Below, piece after piece: positions 43,101 through 52,297 of a DNA stretch of 64,000 nt. Source of the stretch: Fulvivirga sp. M361. GTDB taxonomy: Bacteria; Bacteroidota; Bacteroidia; Cytophagales; Cyclobacteriaceae. Each line of letters begins with the position of its first letter. The first letter of the stretch is position 1. Where the stretch lies: assembly GCF_007097395.1 (NCBI RefSeq), contig NZ_VKDC01000019.1, forward strand, positions 62,001 to 126,000, written 5' to 3'. The translations under genes were made by a program, and so were the position numbers. Under the pieces are notes generated by a model. The model saw only the letters and a list, made by a program, of their open reading frames with translations, did not search any database and was not told the DNA's origin.

Positions 43101-46100
43101 GTGAATCACACAAAGCAAATTAAATTGAAGATAAAAGCTTTTTTAGCACTATCTCTGACCGGCTTATTGCAATTCACCTATTCGCAAACACCGGTTAGTG
43201 GCTCCATCACTTCCAATACCACATGGGGCTTAGTAAATAGTCCTTACCAGGTAACAGGAGATGTGACCGTTATCACGGGAGTTATATTAACCATAGAAGC
43301 TGGCGTACAGATAAGTTTACCTATTTACACCAATGATATCATTATAAACGGCACATTAATCGCAGTCGGTAACGCTTCGCAGCCGATCATTCTAACTGGT
43401 CCCGGGGGCATTGATATTTCGGAGACCAGTAATAATTCCATACTAGAATTTATAGAATACACAGGAGCGGGATTTGTAGGTTCAGGCTTTTTGGATGATA
43501 CCTTTACAGCGGGGATTTCATTGGGCTCTACTGGCAGTTCGTCCATTAGTAATGCCGTTATGAACGACTGTGATGCTTGTCTGTACGTTTATAATGATTC
43601 GGAGCCAGTGATTCATCAATCCACTCTGTCTAATGCAATTGTAGGCATTCGCTCTCAACAGGGAAATCCTACCATTACTAACTCTGCTCTAGACCAAAAT
43701 ACAGTTTATGGAGTGTGGCTGATAAATGGATCGGGTGTTGTTCAAAACAATACTTTTTCCAACAATGGTTCTTCCGGTAAGAATTCGGCTCTCTACATCC
43801 AAAACCCAATGTTGGGATTAATTATTGAAAATAATGTTTTTACCTCTAATCATCAGGACTTACTCATAGATGCTGAAATGGCAGATGACGAACTCTATGA
43901 CACTAACGGTCTAACAGTTATTCAGATCGATTTAGGTACTATTACTGGCAACACTACCTGGCAGAAGCCCCAGGCTCCTGAGACTTGGACTTATGCCATG
44001 TCAGCAGGTGCTGTGGCAGTTAATGCTTCCGTCACCTTAACGATTGAGCCGGGAGTTGTCATTCAGCCCACAAATGATATTCAGGTTCAGGGTACAATAA
44101 TCGCTCAAGGTACACCTTCAGAGCCTATTCAATTTTTTGGGTCAGGAGCTTTTAATTTTTTAACCAATAGTATAGGTTCTGTATTTGAATTTGTAGAGTA
44201 CTACGGTACTAAAAGTGACGGTGGAGGAGTATTTCGTCCACGAAGTGCTGCCAGTCCGATTACCATTAGGAATTCCCTTATAGACAATTGCCGATTTGGG
44301 GTATTGATCGATGGACAAAACTCAATCATAGAGCAAAACACGATTAGCAATTGCGATGAGGCCATACGATCCTCCTCAGCCAGTCCGATCATTACCAATA
44401 ATTCAATAACAGATAATGAGTTTGGCATTCAATTCACACAAGGAAGCCCTACCATCTCTAATAATACCTTTACTAATAATGGCAGTAGTTTTAATGGATC
44501 GGCAGCAATAAAGTTTAATAATGGTATTTCAAACCCCATAATTGAAAACAATTCATTCAGTAACAATACGAAGGATATCATTACCCACCCTGAAGTAATG
44601 GATGATGAGTTTTTTGATACGAACGGATTCTCAAAAATTATCATAGATAATGAAGCTGTTGAAAATGATGTAACATGGCATGCGCCTGTGTTACCTGAGG
44701 TTTGGGAATTTGAAATGCTAGGAAGTGTTACTGTAAACGCAGGTATAACACTCACGTTGGAGCCGGGTTTAATTATCAATTCGACTGCTTATACCTACGA
44801 TATTGACGTTCAGGGGACATTATTGGCTGCAGGGACGTCATCATCTCCAATCCAAATAGTTGGAGCCGGTGGCATAGACCTTTCAGAAACCAGCGTAAAC
44901 TCAGTTATCGATCATTTGGAATGGCAAGGTATAGGTAATACAGGTATTGGGGCCGGAGATCGTACTTTTGGTGCAGGAATTTCCATCGGAGGCACTACTT
45001 CTACCATTTCTAATATAGAAATGAACGACTGTAGAAGTTGCATTTACATCTATAATGATGCTACTCCAATTCTAAATGATCTCACGCTTCGTAACGCCTT
45101 TTTAGATGGGATGTATGTCGATAGTGGTTCACCAACTATTGCTAACTCCTGCATAACCAATCATGGAGATAATGGAATTGAAAATGTTGGAGGAGGGAGT
45201 GTTAATGCTATTAACAACTGGTGGGGTGATGCTTCAGGACCTTTCAATGCCAGTGCTAACAGTGGTGGTACGGGCAGTTCTGTCACTGACGGAGTTGTAT
45301 TTGCCCCCTGGCTAACAACTGATATCTGCAATCCGGCAATAGCAGTTACCATACAACCACAGGATACAGACCAATGCGAGGGAACTAATGTCAGCTTTTC
45401 TGTGCTGGCATCCGGAGTAAATAATCTGCAATACCAATGGCAGGAAGATGAGGGAACAGGTTTCACTAATCTGACTGATGGAGGATCAATTTCAGGGACA
45501 CGCACCCCTAATCTGGATATATCTTCTATTACACCGTCAATGGATGGGTTGCTATACAGATGTGTAGTGTCAGGGGATAATACCACAGATGAAATCTCTT
45601 CTTCAGCAGTCCTTAGCGTAACGGCCCTTGCGAGAATTACTACTAATCCAATAGATCAAACTCAAAATGTTGGTGAATCAGTCAGTTTTAGTATAACTAC
45701 AAGTGGTGATAACTTAACGTACCAATGGCAAAAGGACGGCACGGATATCTCTAACGAAACAAATCCTAGTCTTATATTGAATAGTATTACCATTAGTGAT
45801 CAGGGCAATTATACCTGTGTTATCACCAGCAGCTGCAATACAATTGCCAGTTCATCTGCTCAATTAATAGTCAATGATCCTAATATAAGCTTCTCCATCA
45901 TAGATTCAGAGCAGAATCAACCCATAGCAAATAATCAACAAACCTCCATAAGTTTTGGACAAACAGTCTCAGAGCAAAGTATTTCACGTCGTTTTTTAAT
46001 AGAAAATACTGGCACCCAAACGCTAAATATAAGTACTATAACTTCTTCTGACCAGGCTTTTGAAATCAGTGATGTCCCAGAACAAGTACCTGTAGCGGGT

Positions 46101-46508
46101 AGCCAGTCATTTGAAATAACTTTCTCAGCAAAGATACCTGGAGTTTACCTCTCAACTATAAGTACTCTGACGGAATCAGGCTCTTTTCTTTACCCGGTTA
46201 CTGCTGAAGTAACGGTACTACCGCCTGGCGAAGATCTTATTGTATATAATGCTTTAGCCCCTAACGGCAATGGCAAGAACGACTTCCTGAAAATCGAAAA
46301 TATTGAATCTTATATAAACAACTCCGTGCAGATATACAACCGCTGGGGTAGCAAGGTCTACGAAGTCTCGGGATACAACAACCAGAGTAAGAGGTTTGAA
46401 GGGCAAAGTAACACGAATGGAAATCATGCCTTAATAGAAGGTACTTATTTCTACATAATACAGACAGAAACTGATAAGCTCACAGGGTTTTTATATTTAA
46501 GAAGATGA
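43101..46508 (+). CDS. Beta-helix/Ig-like surface protein with type B T9SS C-terminal domain
   Basis: This 1135-aa protein starts at GTG 43101; no ATG is available. After a signal peptide (KAFLALSLTGLLQFTYSQ), residues about 35-720 are three related modules of roughly 220 aa, each with a GxxLTIEPG-type strand and right-handed beta-helix repeats (IxNNxFxxN pattern). Two Ig-like domains follow (CEGTNVSFSV...YQWQED; VGESVSFSI...YQWQKDG), then a choice-of-anchor-D-like sandwich and the gliding-motility-associated C-terminal domain (NALAPNGNGKNDFLKIENI; IYNRWGSKVYEV; GTYFYIIQT). It would be secreted by the T9SS and surface-attached. Its stop overlaps the porP/sprF-like gene by 4 bp. Confidence 0.87.
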   Translation: MNHTKQIKLKIKAFLALSLTGLLQFTYSQTPVSGSITSNTTWGLVNSPYQVTGDVTVITGVILTIEAGVQISLPIYTNDIIINGTLIAVGNASQPIILTGPGGIDISETSNNSILEFIEYTGAGFVGSGFLDDTFTAGISLGSTGSSSISNAVMNDCDACLYVYNDSEPVIHQSTLSNAIVGIRSQQGNPTITNSALDQNTVYGVWLINGSGVVQNNTFSNNGSSGKNSALYIQNPMLGLIIENNVFTSNHQDLLIDAEMADDELYDTNGLTVIQIDLGTITGNTTWQKPQAPETWTYAMSAGAVAVNASVTLTIEPGVVIQPTNDIQVQGTIIAQGTPSEPIQFFGSGAFNFLTNSIGSVFEFVEYYGTKSDGGGVFRPRSAASPITIRNSLIDNCRFGVLIDGQNSIIEQNTISNCDEAIRSSSASPIITNNSITDNEFGIQFTQGSPTISNNTFTNNGSSFNGSAAIKFNNGISNPIIENNSFSNNTKDIITHPEVMDDEFFDTNGFSKIIIDNEAVENDVTWHAPVLPEVWEFEMLGSVTVNAGITLTLEPGLIINSTAYTYDIDVQGTLLAAGTSSSPIQIVGAGGIDLSETSVNSVIDHLEWQGIGNTGIGAGDRTFGAGISIGGTTSTISNIEMNDCRSCIYIYNDATPILNDLTLRNAFLDGMYVDSGSPTIANSCITNHGDNGIENVGGGSVNAINNWWGDASGPFNASANSGGTGSSVTDGVVFAPWLTTDICNPAIAVTIQPQDTDQCEGTNVSFSVLASGVNNLQYQWQEDEGTGFTNLTDGGSISGTRTPNLDISSITPSMDGLLYRCVVSGDNTTDEISSSAVLSVTALARITTNPIDQTQNVGESVSFSITTSGDNLTYQWQKDGTDISNETNPSLILNSITISDQGNYTCVITSSCNTIASSSAQLIVNDPNISFSIIDSEQNQPIANNQQTSISFGQTVSEQSISRRFLIENTGTQTLNISTITSSDQAFEISDVPEQVPVAGSQSFEITFSAKIPGVYLSTISTLTESGSFLYPVTAEVTVLPPGEDLIVYNALAPNGNGKNDFLKIENIESYINNSVQIYNRWGSKVYEVSGYNNQSKRFEGQSNTNGNHALIEGTYFYIIQTETDKLTGFLYLRR

Positions 46509-47422
46509 TTATGAAAAAAGTAATCTTAGTGATTGTCTTAACTTCTTATGCCTGGTTTACAAACGCTCAACAGGACCCGTTATTAAGTCAATATCAATTT
46601 AACCAGTTACCCATTAACCCTGCCTATACCGGAGTGAATGATATGACAAGCTTTGATCTACATTATCGCTCTCAATGGGGAGGAGTAGCAGGAGCTCCAA
46701 CCACTATTACATTTTCAGGTAACAGTTCTCTTTTTGAGAATAAAGTTGGGCTTGGACTATCACTTGTTCATGATGAGACAGGCGTTACTAAAAACACAAA
46801 CTTTAACCTTGCTTACGCCTATGAACTGGACCTGTCGAATGATATGACACTATCTTTTGGGTTACAAACAGGTATTCTGTCATTGCGATATAATTTTGGG
46901 GAACTCACATTGGACGACCCAACAGATGAGGATTTCACAAATGCAGATGACGGCCTCACAAAATTGAATTTTGGAACCGGACTCTTTATTAGTAATGAAA
47001 AATACTACTTGGGGGTTTCGGTCCCAAGATTACTCAAAGCCACGGAAGGTATTGGTGAAAACATAGGAGAACGATACAATCGACACTATTATTTCACCGG
47101 AGGACTGATTATAGACAAGTCACAGAGTGTTAAATTGAAGCCTTTTGCTGTACTTCGCCTGGCCGAAGATTCCCCACTTTCCACGGATATAGGCATCAGT
47201 GTCTTGCTTGCTGATGTCATTTGGGCTGGAGTATTTACAAGAAATTTTAATGTTTATGGGATTTCAGCTTTTCTCAACCTTAATAATGGTTTTCGGCTTG
47301 GATATACTGGTGAACTGACTTCTAACGACTCACCTGCTTCTACCTTCAGCACTCATGAAGTTTCTGTAGGTATTGATCTCGAGTTGTTCGCTAACCAGGC
47401 TGTAGCAAGAAGATATTATTAG
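46505..47422 (+). CDS. PorP/SprF-family outer-membrane protein of the type IX secretion system
   Basis: This 305-aa protein has a signal peptide (KKVILVIVLTSYAWFTNAQ) and the family opening QDPLLSQYQFNQLPINPAYTG, then SQWGGVAGAPTTITFSG and repeated beta strands of a 14-stranded barrel. PorP/SprF proteins pair with individual type B cargo proteins and are needed to export or anchor them. The coupling (ATGA overlap) to the cargo gene fits that role exactly. ATG at 46511 is an alternative start two codons in. Confidence 0.9.
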   Translation: MIMKKVILVIVLTSYAWFTNAQQDPLLSQYQFNQLPINPAYTGVNDMTSFDLHYRSQWGGVAGAPTTITFSGNSSLFENKVGLGLSLVHDETGVTKNTNFNLAYAYELDLSNDMTLSFGLQTGILSLRYNFGELTLDDPTDEDFTNADDGLTKLNFGTGLFISNEKYYLGVSVPRLLKATEGIGENIGERYNRHYYFTGGLIIDKSQSVKLKPFAVLRLAEDSPLSTDIGISVLLADVIWAGVFTRNFNVYGISAFLNLNNGFRLGYTGELTSNDSPASTFSTHEVSVGIDLELFANQAVARRYY

Positions 47423-47432
47423 AAAAGTAGCA

Positions 47433-48137
47433 ATGAACAAGTATAAAAGCCTTCATTTATGGATGATTATCCCTTTTGTATTGATGCAGAGTGGATTCAT
47501 AGACAGCTACTGGATAACCTGGTCAGATGAAGATTGGTCTACCCATATTCATGTCTTTAGCGCCATGTTTTGGTATATACTCCTTATCGTACAGCCGTTC
47601 TTAGCCACGCACGGAAATATTCAGACTCATCGTACCTGGGGTATCATCGGTTTTTTTGTAGCTGGTGCTACAGTTTCCAGTGCCGTTTCCTTTCTATGGC
47701 AAGATGTTAGTTTTGGTGATGCCGGAGGTTTTGGCGAACCATTCACCGAAGGTTTTTTCTATGGGATAGTACTGGTGGAGTTAATCATGATGACGGGTTT
47801 TGCAGTAGCTGTCATTATGTCAATCGTGCATAGAAAAAGAACCGATGAGCATGTTTTATGGCTTATATCCACCATTTTTTATATCATGATGCCTGGACTG
47901 GGAAGAGGACTGGAATTTCTAATATTTACTTTCTACGGCCCTTATGCCTGGCTGGCCCTGTCCATCTGCTCGGTACTTATTATTATAACCTTGCTCATGA
48001 TTGGGTGGCGGTTGAAAAAAATCATGCACCCTGCCATTCTACTAGGAATTGTGGTCAATATACCTACGTTTTTTGTCTATTGGATTGGTCAGCAGGCTTG
48101 GTATGTAGATTGGCTTCAGCAATTTATGAAGTACTAG
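47433..48137 (+). CDS. Multi-helix membrane protein, DUF2306-like
   Basis: This 234-aa protein has about seven membrane helices. The segment HIHVFSAMFWYILLIVQPFLA...HRTWGIIG has the paired histidines and the H-R-x-x-G turn of DUF2306-like membrane proteins, which may bind haem, though this is not established. It follows the porP/sprF-like gene by 10 bp and so belongs to the same transcript, followed by a shorter relative. Function unknown. Confidence 0.65.
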   Translation: MNKYKSLHLWMIIPFVLMQSGFIDSYWITWSDEDWSTHIHVFSAMFWYILLIVQPFLATHGNIQTHRTWGIIGFFVAGATVSSAVSFLWQDVSFGDAGGFGEPFTEGFFYGIVLVELIMMTGFAVAVIMSIVHRKRTDEHVLWLISTIFYIMMPGLGRGLEFLIFTFYGPYAWLALSICSVLIIITLLMIGWRLKKIMHPAILLGIVVNIPTFFVYWIGQQAWYVDWLQQFMKY

Positions 48138-48139
48138 CA

Positions 48140-48769
48140 ATGAATAAGTATTTAAAGATAGCGCTATGGTCGATTATACTGGCTCTCAGCTGTTGGTTCT
48201 ACTTTGAAAGCACAAAACCTTACTTTACAAATGACTTACAACCTCGTAAAATAGCCATCAAACCCTGGTTGGTCGCCCATTTTATCGGAGCATTTTGCAC
48301 ACTATTTTTAGGGCCGCTGCAGTTCTGGCCAAGACTTCGAAAAACATACCTCTCTCTTCACAGAACTTTAGGCAAAATCTATATTATAGGATCTCTTTTA
48401 GGAGCTTCCACTGTGTTTTACCTACTTTTCAACGGATACACTTTATCCGGTGGAATTCCTTCCTTGTTTATACTGGCAATCTTATGGATATTCATGACTA
48501 TAGCCGCATGGATATCCATTCGAAATCGGGATATTGTCAACCATAAAAATTTTATGATCCGAAGTTATGTCTTCGGGCTTGCCTTCCTCTTTATTCGAGT
48601 TTTTAATAGGCTTGATGAATATGGCTATAATCTTTTCCCTTATATAGAAGATGGGCTAATGCGATACACCTTGTATGAATGGATGTGCTGGGTTTATCCT
48701 CTGGTAATCACAGAAATGATTTTGGTCTGGTGGCCTGCACTTAAAGAAAGAGCTAAAACGACCTTATGA
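48140..48769 (+). CDS. DUF2306-family membrane protein
   Basis: Read from the ATG at 48140 (209 aa), two bases after the previous stop; a longer in-frame frame back to 47858 overlaps the upstream gene and is rejected. Six or so membrane helices carry the family pattern FIGAFCTLFLGPLQFWPRLRKTYLSLHRTLGKIYIIG, then NHKNFMIRSY. It is related to the upstream protein, suggesting a heteromeric pair. Function unknown. It ends the operon started by the T9SS cargo gene. Confidence 0.72.
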   Translation: MNKYLKIALWSIILALSCWFYFESTKPYFTNDLQPRKIAIKPWLVAHFIGAFCTLFLGPLQFWPRLRKTYLSLHRTLGKIYIIGSLLGASTVFYLLFNGYTLSGGIPSLFILAILWIFMTIAAWISIRNRDIVNHKNFMIRSYVFGLAFLFIRVFNRLDEYGYNLFPYIEDGLMRYTLYEWMCWVYPLVITEMILVWWPALKERAKTTL

Positions 48770-48869
48770 AAGCATTTCACTTCCCAGCCCTGATGATTCT
48801 AATTTCTAATAGTAGCACCAATGACCTCCTCCTGACTTCAGCACTCCTTTTACTATGTTTATTATTTAG

Positions 48870-49215
48870 CATAGTACCTTTTTCTCATCTTTCCCTCTAT
48901 TTTTTCCAACATTATTGAGAAAATGATGAGAAATAAACATGTTTTTGCTCGTTATTGTCTGAGGAAACTTATTATCATCAAAAAATCATCCATCTATCAG
49001 AAAACACTTTCTACGTCAAACAAACATATCATGTGGAATATGCGAATTTGCTGAAGTTAAGAAAGTAGATGGAAAATATCTGAGAGAAACTCAAAACTCT
49101 TAAAAAAGCAGTTTTGGTTAGTTTTTCTTTCCAGTTTCTTAATGGTCTTTCCTACCCCACCCATATTAATGAGGCAGATTTCCAAGTTGATTTTTAGATT
49201 TAATTAAATGTCTTT
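48870..49215 (+). repeat. Dispersed repeat family, copy 7
   Basis: Part A (48880-48960: TTTTTCTCATCTTTCCC, GAGAAAATGATGAGAAATAA, TTATTGTCTGAGGAAA) is followed by the rlmD-end block from 49029 (TCATGTGGAATATGCG...AAGAAAGTAGATGG) and the C-module (49115-49210: GGTTAGTTTTTCTTTCC, GATTTCCAAGTTGATTTTTA). No gene lies in the gap 48770-49410. Confidence 0.7.
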
Positions 49216-49410
49216 CCACAAAATGAATTCGGATAAGAGATAAATAGATACGAATCAAAGACCAAGCATTCTCCTGTTCAGTTCCGGCAATCTTTAAACT
49301 GGGAGAACTACCTACAATTTCCTCATTTTGACTACATCCTTCCTCAATTAGGCTACAGGAAGGCAGAAGGGACTGTCGACCTTTGATACCAGAAACTAAA
49401 TAATAAAATC

Positions 49411-50247
49411 ATGGAAAATCAAAAGGAAAAAAAGGTTTGGTTCATCACAGGCTCTTCCCGCGGATTTGGTCGAATTTGGACAGAGGCAGCACTTGAGCGT
49501 GGGGATAAAGTAGTCGCAACAGCCCGTAAACTAAGTAGCATTGCAGACCTTCAGAAAAAGTATGGAGAAAGTGTTTTGACTCTTGAACTTGATGTAACAA
49601 AGCCAGATCAGGTTAAGACGACTATCATCCAGGCACACGCACATTTTGGAAAACTTGATGTCATCCTGAATAATGCAGGTTATTCACTTGTAGGCACTGT
49701 TGAAGAGGCCCGTCTGGACGATGTAAGAGCACTCTATGATACTAATTTGTTCGGAACACTCTCCGTTGTACAAGCAGTACTACCATTTTTAAGGAAGCAA
49801 GGAAATGGTCATATAATTGGAGTATCCAGTAGCCTTGGTCATGAGTCCATGCCGGTAATTGGGTATTACTGTTCTACAAAATGGGCATATGAAGCCATTC
49901 ATGAAAGTTTGGCTGCAGAGATCAAAGCCTTTGGCATCAAAGTATCCCTTATTGAACCAGGAGCCTATGCTACAGAATTTGGTAGTCCTGAATCTTTGAA
50001 GATGTCGGAAGGACTAGATATCTACAATGATTTTAAAGAGCAATTCGTTAATGGTTTAAGAAATATGGAAAGGGGGAACCCGAATGCTACACCCGAGGCA
50101 ATTTTCAAAGTGGTAGATGCTGAACAGCCACCATTACGACTTTTACTGGGTGATCAAGCGCTACCTTCAGTTCGCAGGGCCTACAATGAAAGACTTGCCA
50201 CATGGGAAGAATGGAAAGAGGTATCTAATGCCGTGCAAGGTAATTAG
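49411..50247 (+). CDS. Short-chain dehydrogenase/reductase (SDR)
   Basis: This 278-aa protein has the classical SDR motifs TGSSRGFGR (13-21), NNAGYS, catalytic Ser in GVSSSLGH, and YYCSTKWAYE with the Tyr-x3-Lys pair. The C-terminal tail is that of the oxidoreductase group often labelled 'SDR family, YqfY-like'. It is the first gene of a cluster of three SDRs and two AraC regulators. The substrate is unknown; an NADPH preference is plausible from the basic ATARKLS after beta-2. Confidence 0.85.
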   Translation: MENQKEKKVWFITGSSRGFGRIWTEAALERGDKVVATARKLSSIADLQKKYGESVLTLELDVTKPDQVKTTIIQAHAHFGKLDVILNNAGYSLVGTVEEARLDDVRALYDTNLFGTLSVVQAVLPFLRKQGNGHIIGVSSSLGHESMPVIGYYCSTKWAYEAIHESLAAEIKAFGIKVSLIEPGAYATEFGSPESLKMSEGLDIYNDFKEQFVNGLRNMERGNPNATPEAIFKVVDAEQPPLRLLLGDQALPSVRRAYNERLATWEEWKEVSNAVQGN

Positions 50248-50342
50248 GTAGTTGTAGCACAGAAACAGATAAAATATTGTTTAACTTATGATAACGATGA
50301 CCAGTCATAGTCGCTGTTGGTTATCGTTATCAATTTCTAAAA

Positions 50343-51254
50343 ATGAAAAAAAGAATAAATACACCACGGAAATTTGATTCATTATCAGACTTTCATAACG
50401 CGTTTCGATTACCCAAGCCTATCCATCCACTGATAAGTTTTATTAATTTGGAAGATGCAGACGTTTCTACAAAAGAGCCCTTTGACTTTTTTACGCTTAA
50501 TTTTTACAAGATAGCTTACAAAACGTCGCTCTGTGGGACTGCCAAATATGGACAAAACTATTACGACTTTGGAGAAGGGGGGTTGATCTTCACCGCACCA
50601 AATCAAGTATTTGAAAGCCCGAAAAAATCAGCCTCAGGTTATATTTTTTTTATACATCCTGATTTTTTACTCACCTATTCACTTACCAGAAAAATCAAAC
50701 AATACGGTTTTTTTTCCTATGCAGCCAACGAGGCTTTACACCTTTCAGCTCAGGAGAAAGATACCATTATGTCTATTTTTAAAATAATAGATGAAGAGCT
50801 GAAGGGCAGAATAGATGATTTTAGCCATGATGTAATTATTTCTCAAATAGAATTATTACTTAACTACAGCAACCGATTTTACAATCGTCAGTTCATCACG
50901 CATAAATCTGTTTATAAAGATCTACTGGTTAAGATGGAGGAGCTTTTAAATGACTACTTCGATGATTCAAAACCATTAAACGATGGCTTACCAACAGTTC
51001 AATACCTGGCTGAAAAGGTTAACGTATCTCCAAGCTATTTAAGCGATATGTTGCGATCCCTTACAGGGCAAAATGGTCAGCAGCACATCCATCAGAAATT
51101 GATAGAAAAAGCAAAAGAGAAGCTGTCCACTACCAGTTGCTCCGTAAGTGAAATCGCCTATGCATTGGGTTTTGAACACCCTCAGTCGTTTAGCAAGCTT
51201 TTCAAATCAAAAACGAATTATTCACCTATCGAATTTCGACAATCTTTTAACTGA
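50343..51254 (+). CDS. AraC-family transcriptional regulator
   Basis: This 303-aa protein has an N-terminal cupin-like sensing domain (about 25-180; FFTLNFYKIAYKTSLCG, GGLIFTAPNQVFESP) and a C-terminal AraC DNA-binding domain with two helix-turn-helix units (VQYLAEKVNVSPSYLSDMLRSLTG; CSVSEIAYALGFEHPQSFSKLFKSKTNYSPIEFR). It sits between the first SDR and a second AraC gene, all on the plus strand, and probably controls the surrounding SDR genes. Confidence 0.87.
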   Translation: MKKRINTPRKFDSLSDFHNAFRLPKPIHPLISFINLEDADVSTKEPFDFFTLNFYKIAYKTSLCGTAKYGQNYYDFGEGGLIFTAPNQVFESPKKSASGYIFFIHPDFLLTYSLTRKIKQYGFFSYAANEALHLSAQEKDTIMSIFKIIDEELKGRIDDFSHDVIISQIELLLNYSNRFYNRQFITHKSVYKDLLVKMEELLNDYFDDSKPLNDGLPTVQYLAEKVNVSPSYLSDMLRSLTGQNGQQHIHQKLIEKAKEKLSTTSCSVSEIAYALGFEHPQSFSKLFKSKTNYSPIEFRQSFN

Positions 51255-51302
51255 CAAACAGCATAAGCCTTAAGGTCAAGCCCAAAGTATGTTTGAATTT
51301 TA

Positions 51303-51310
51303 TAACTTTG
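51303..51310 (+). promoter_or_regulatory. -7 promoter box TAACTTTG of the second AraC gene
   Basis: Fits TAnnTTTG and ends five bases before the ATG at 51315, so the transcript would be leaderless or nearly so, as predicted for the gene at 3109. Confidence 0.5.
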
Positions 51311-51314
51311 TGCT

Positions 51315-52214
51315 ATGAATTCATTGGAGAGCATAGAAGAATTTTACCGACGCAAACTCAATTGGGTGCCTGATAGCGTTCGTAAGGAAGTGGGACATTT
51401 CAATGTGTTCAAGCTAGCGCCTTTCGTGGGCACCAATGCTAAACCGGTACCATATAGCCGAAGGGATTACTATAAAATAAGTCTTATAAAGGGGAATAAT
51501 AAGGTTCACTATGCTGACAAAGTAGTGGAGATAAAGCAAAGGGCATTATTATTCGCTAACCCGCAAGTACCCTACAACTGGGAGGAAATCGACAAAATAC
51601 AATCAGGCTATTTCTGTGTGTTTACAGGTTCATTTTTTAATCGCTTTGGTAACCTTACCGATTACGAACTTTTCCAACCTAACGGATCGTCCATTTTTGA
51701 GCTTTCTGAAAATCAAGCAGATGAAATAAGCCAGGTCTATGAACGCATGTTTGATGAAATTAACTCCGAATACATGCATAAATATGATATTCTGCGCACG
51801 CTTGTCTTTGAATTAATCCATAAAGCGTTAAAAATCAACCCTTCTCTTCACAAGGTCAAAAAATCTCTGAATGCCTCACACAGGATTACAACCCTTTTTT
51901 TAGAACTTCTGGAAAGACAATTTCCTATTGAAGATACCCGTCAGCGGTTAAATCTTCGAACACCTGCTGCCTTTGCAGACCAATTGGCCATACATGTAAA
52001 TCACCTCAACAGGGCGCTGAAGAAAACAACACAAAAATCTACATCAGACATTATTCAGGAGCGTATTCTGCAGGAAGCGAAAATACTGTTAAAGCATAGT
52101 TCCTGGAATATTTCTGAAATCGCCTACGCTCTTGGCTTCAATGAAGTCACCCATTTCAACAAGTTCTTCAAACAACATCAGACGTTAGCACCAACATCTT
52201 TCAGAAATGTTTGA
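51315..52214 (+). CDS. AraC-family transcriptional regulator
   Basis: This 299-aa protein has an N-terminal cupin-type domain (YYKISLIKGNNKVHYADKVVEIKQRALLFANPQVPYNW) and a C-terminal double helix-turn-helix (AAFADQLAIHVNHLNRALKKTTQKS; WNISEIAYALGFNEVTHFNKFFKQH). It differs enough from the preceding regulator that the two probably answer different signals. It lies 84 bp upstream of the second SDR gene, the likely target. A -7 box sits directly before its ATG. Confidence 0.87.
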   Translation: MNSLESIEEFYRRKLNWVPDSVRKEVGHFNVFKLAPFVGTNAKPVPYSRRDYYKISLIKGNNKVHYADKVVEIKQRALLFANPQVPYNWEEIDKIQSGYFCVFTGSFFNRFGNLTDYELFQPNGSSIFELSENQADEISQVYERMFDEINSEYMHKYDILRTLVFELIHKALKINPSLHKVKKSLNASHRITTLFLELLERQFPIEDTRQRLNLRTPAAFADQLAIHVNHLNRALKKTTQKSTSDIIQERILQEAKILLKHSSWNISEIAYALGFNEVTHFNKFFKQHQTLAPTSFRNV

Positions 52215-52297
52215 TTTTGATAAGTTATCATTTACTTAGTATAATGAGAAGATAAGCTTCAGTACCAACTTTGTCTTATAATTAAAAACCAAAAATT

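Noticed and set aside
45161-45586. 141-codon minus-strand frame within the T9SS cargo gene
   Set aside because: Shadow of the Ig-like region on the plus strand.
47858-48139. Long in-frame extension of the second DUF2306-like gene
   Set aside because: It overlaps the upstream membrane-protein gene in another frame; the ATG at 48140 gives the family's normal start.
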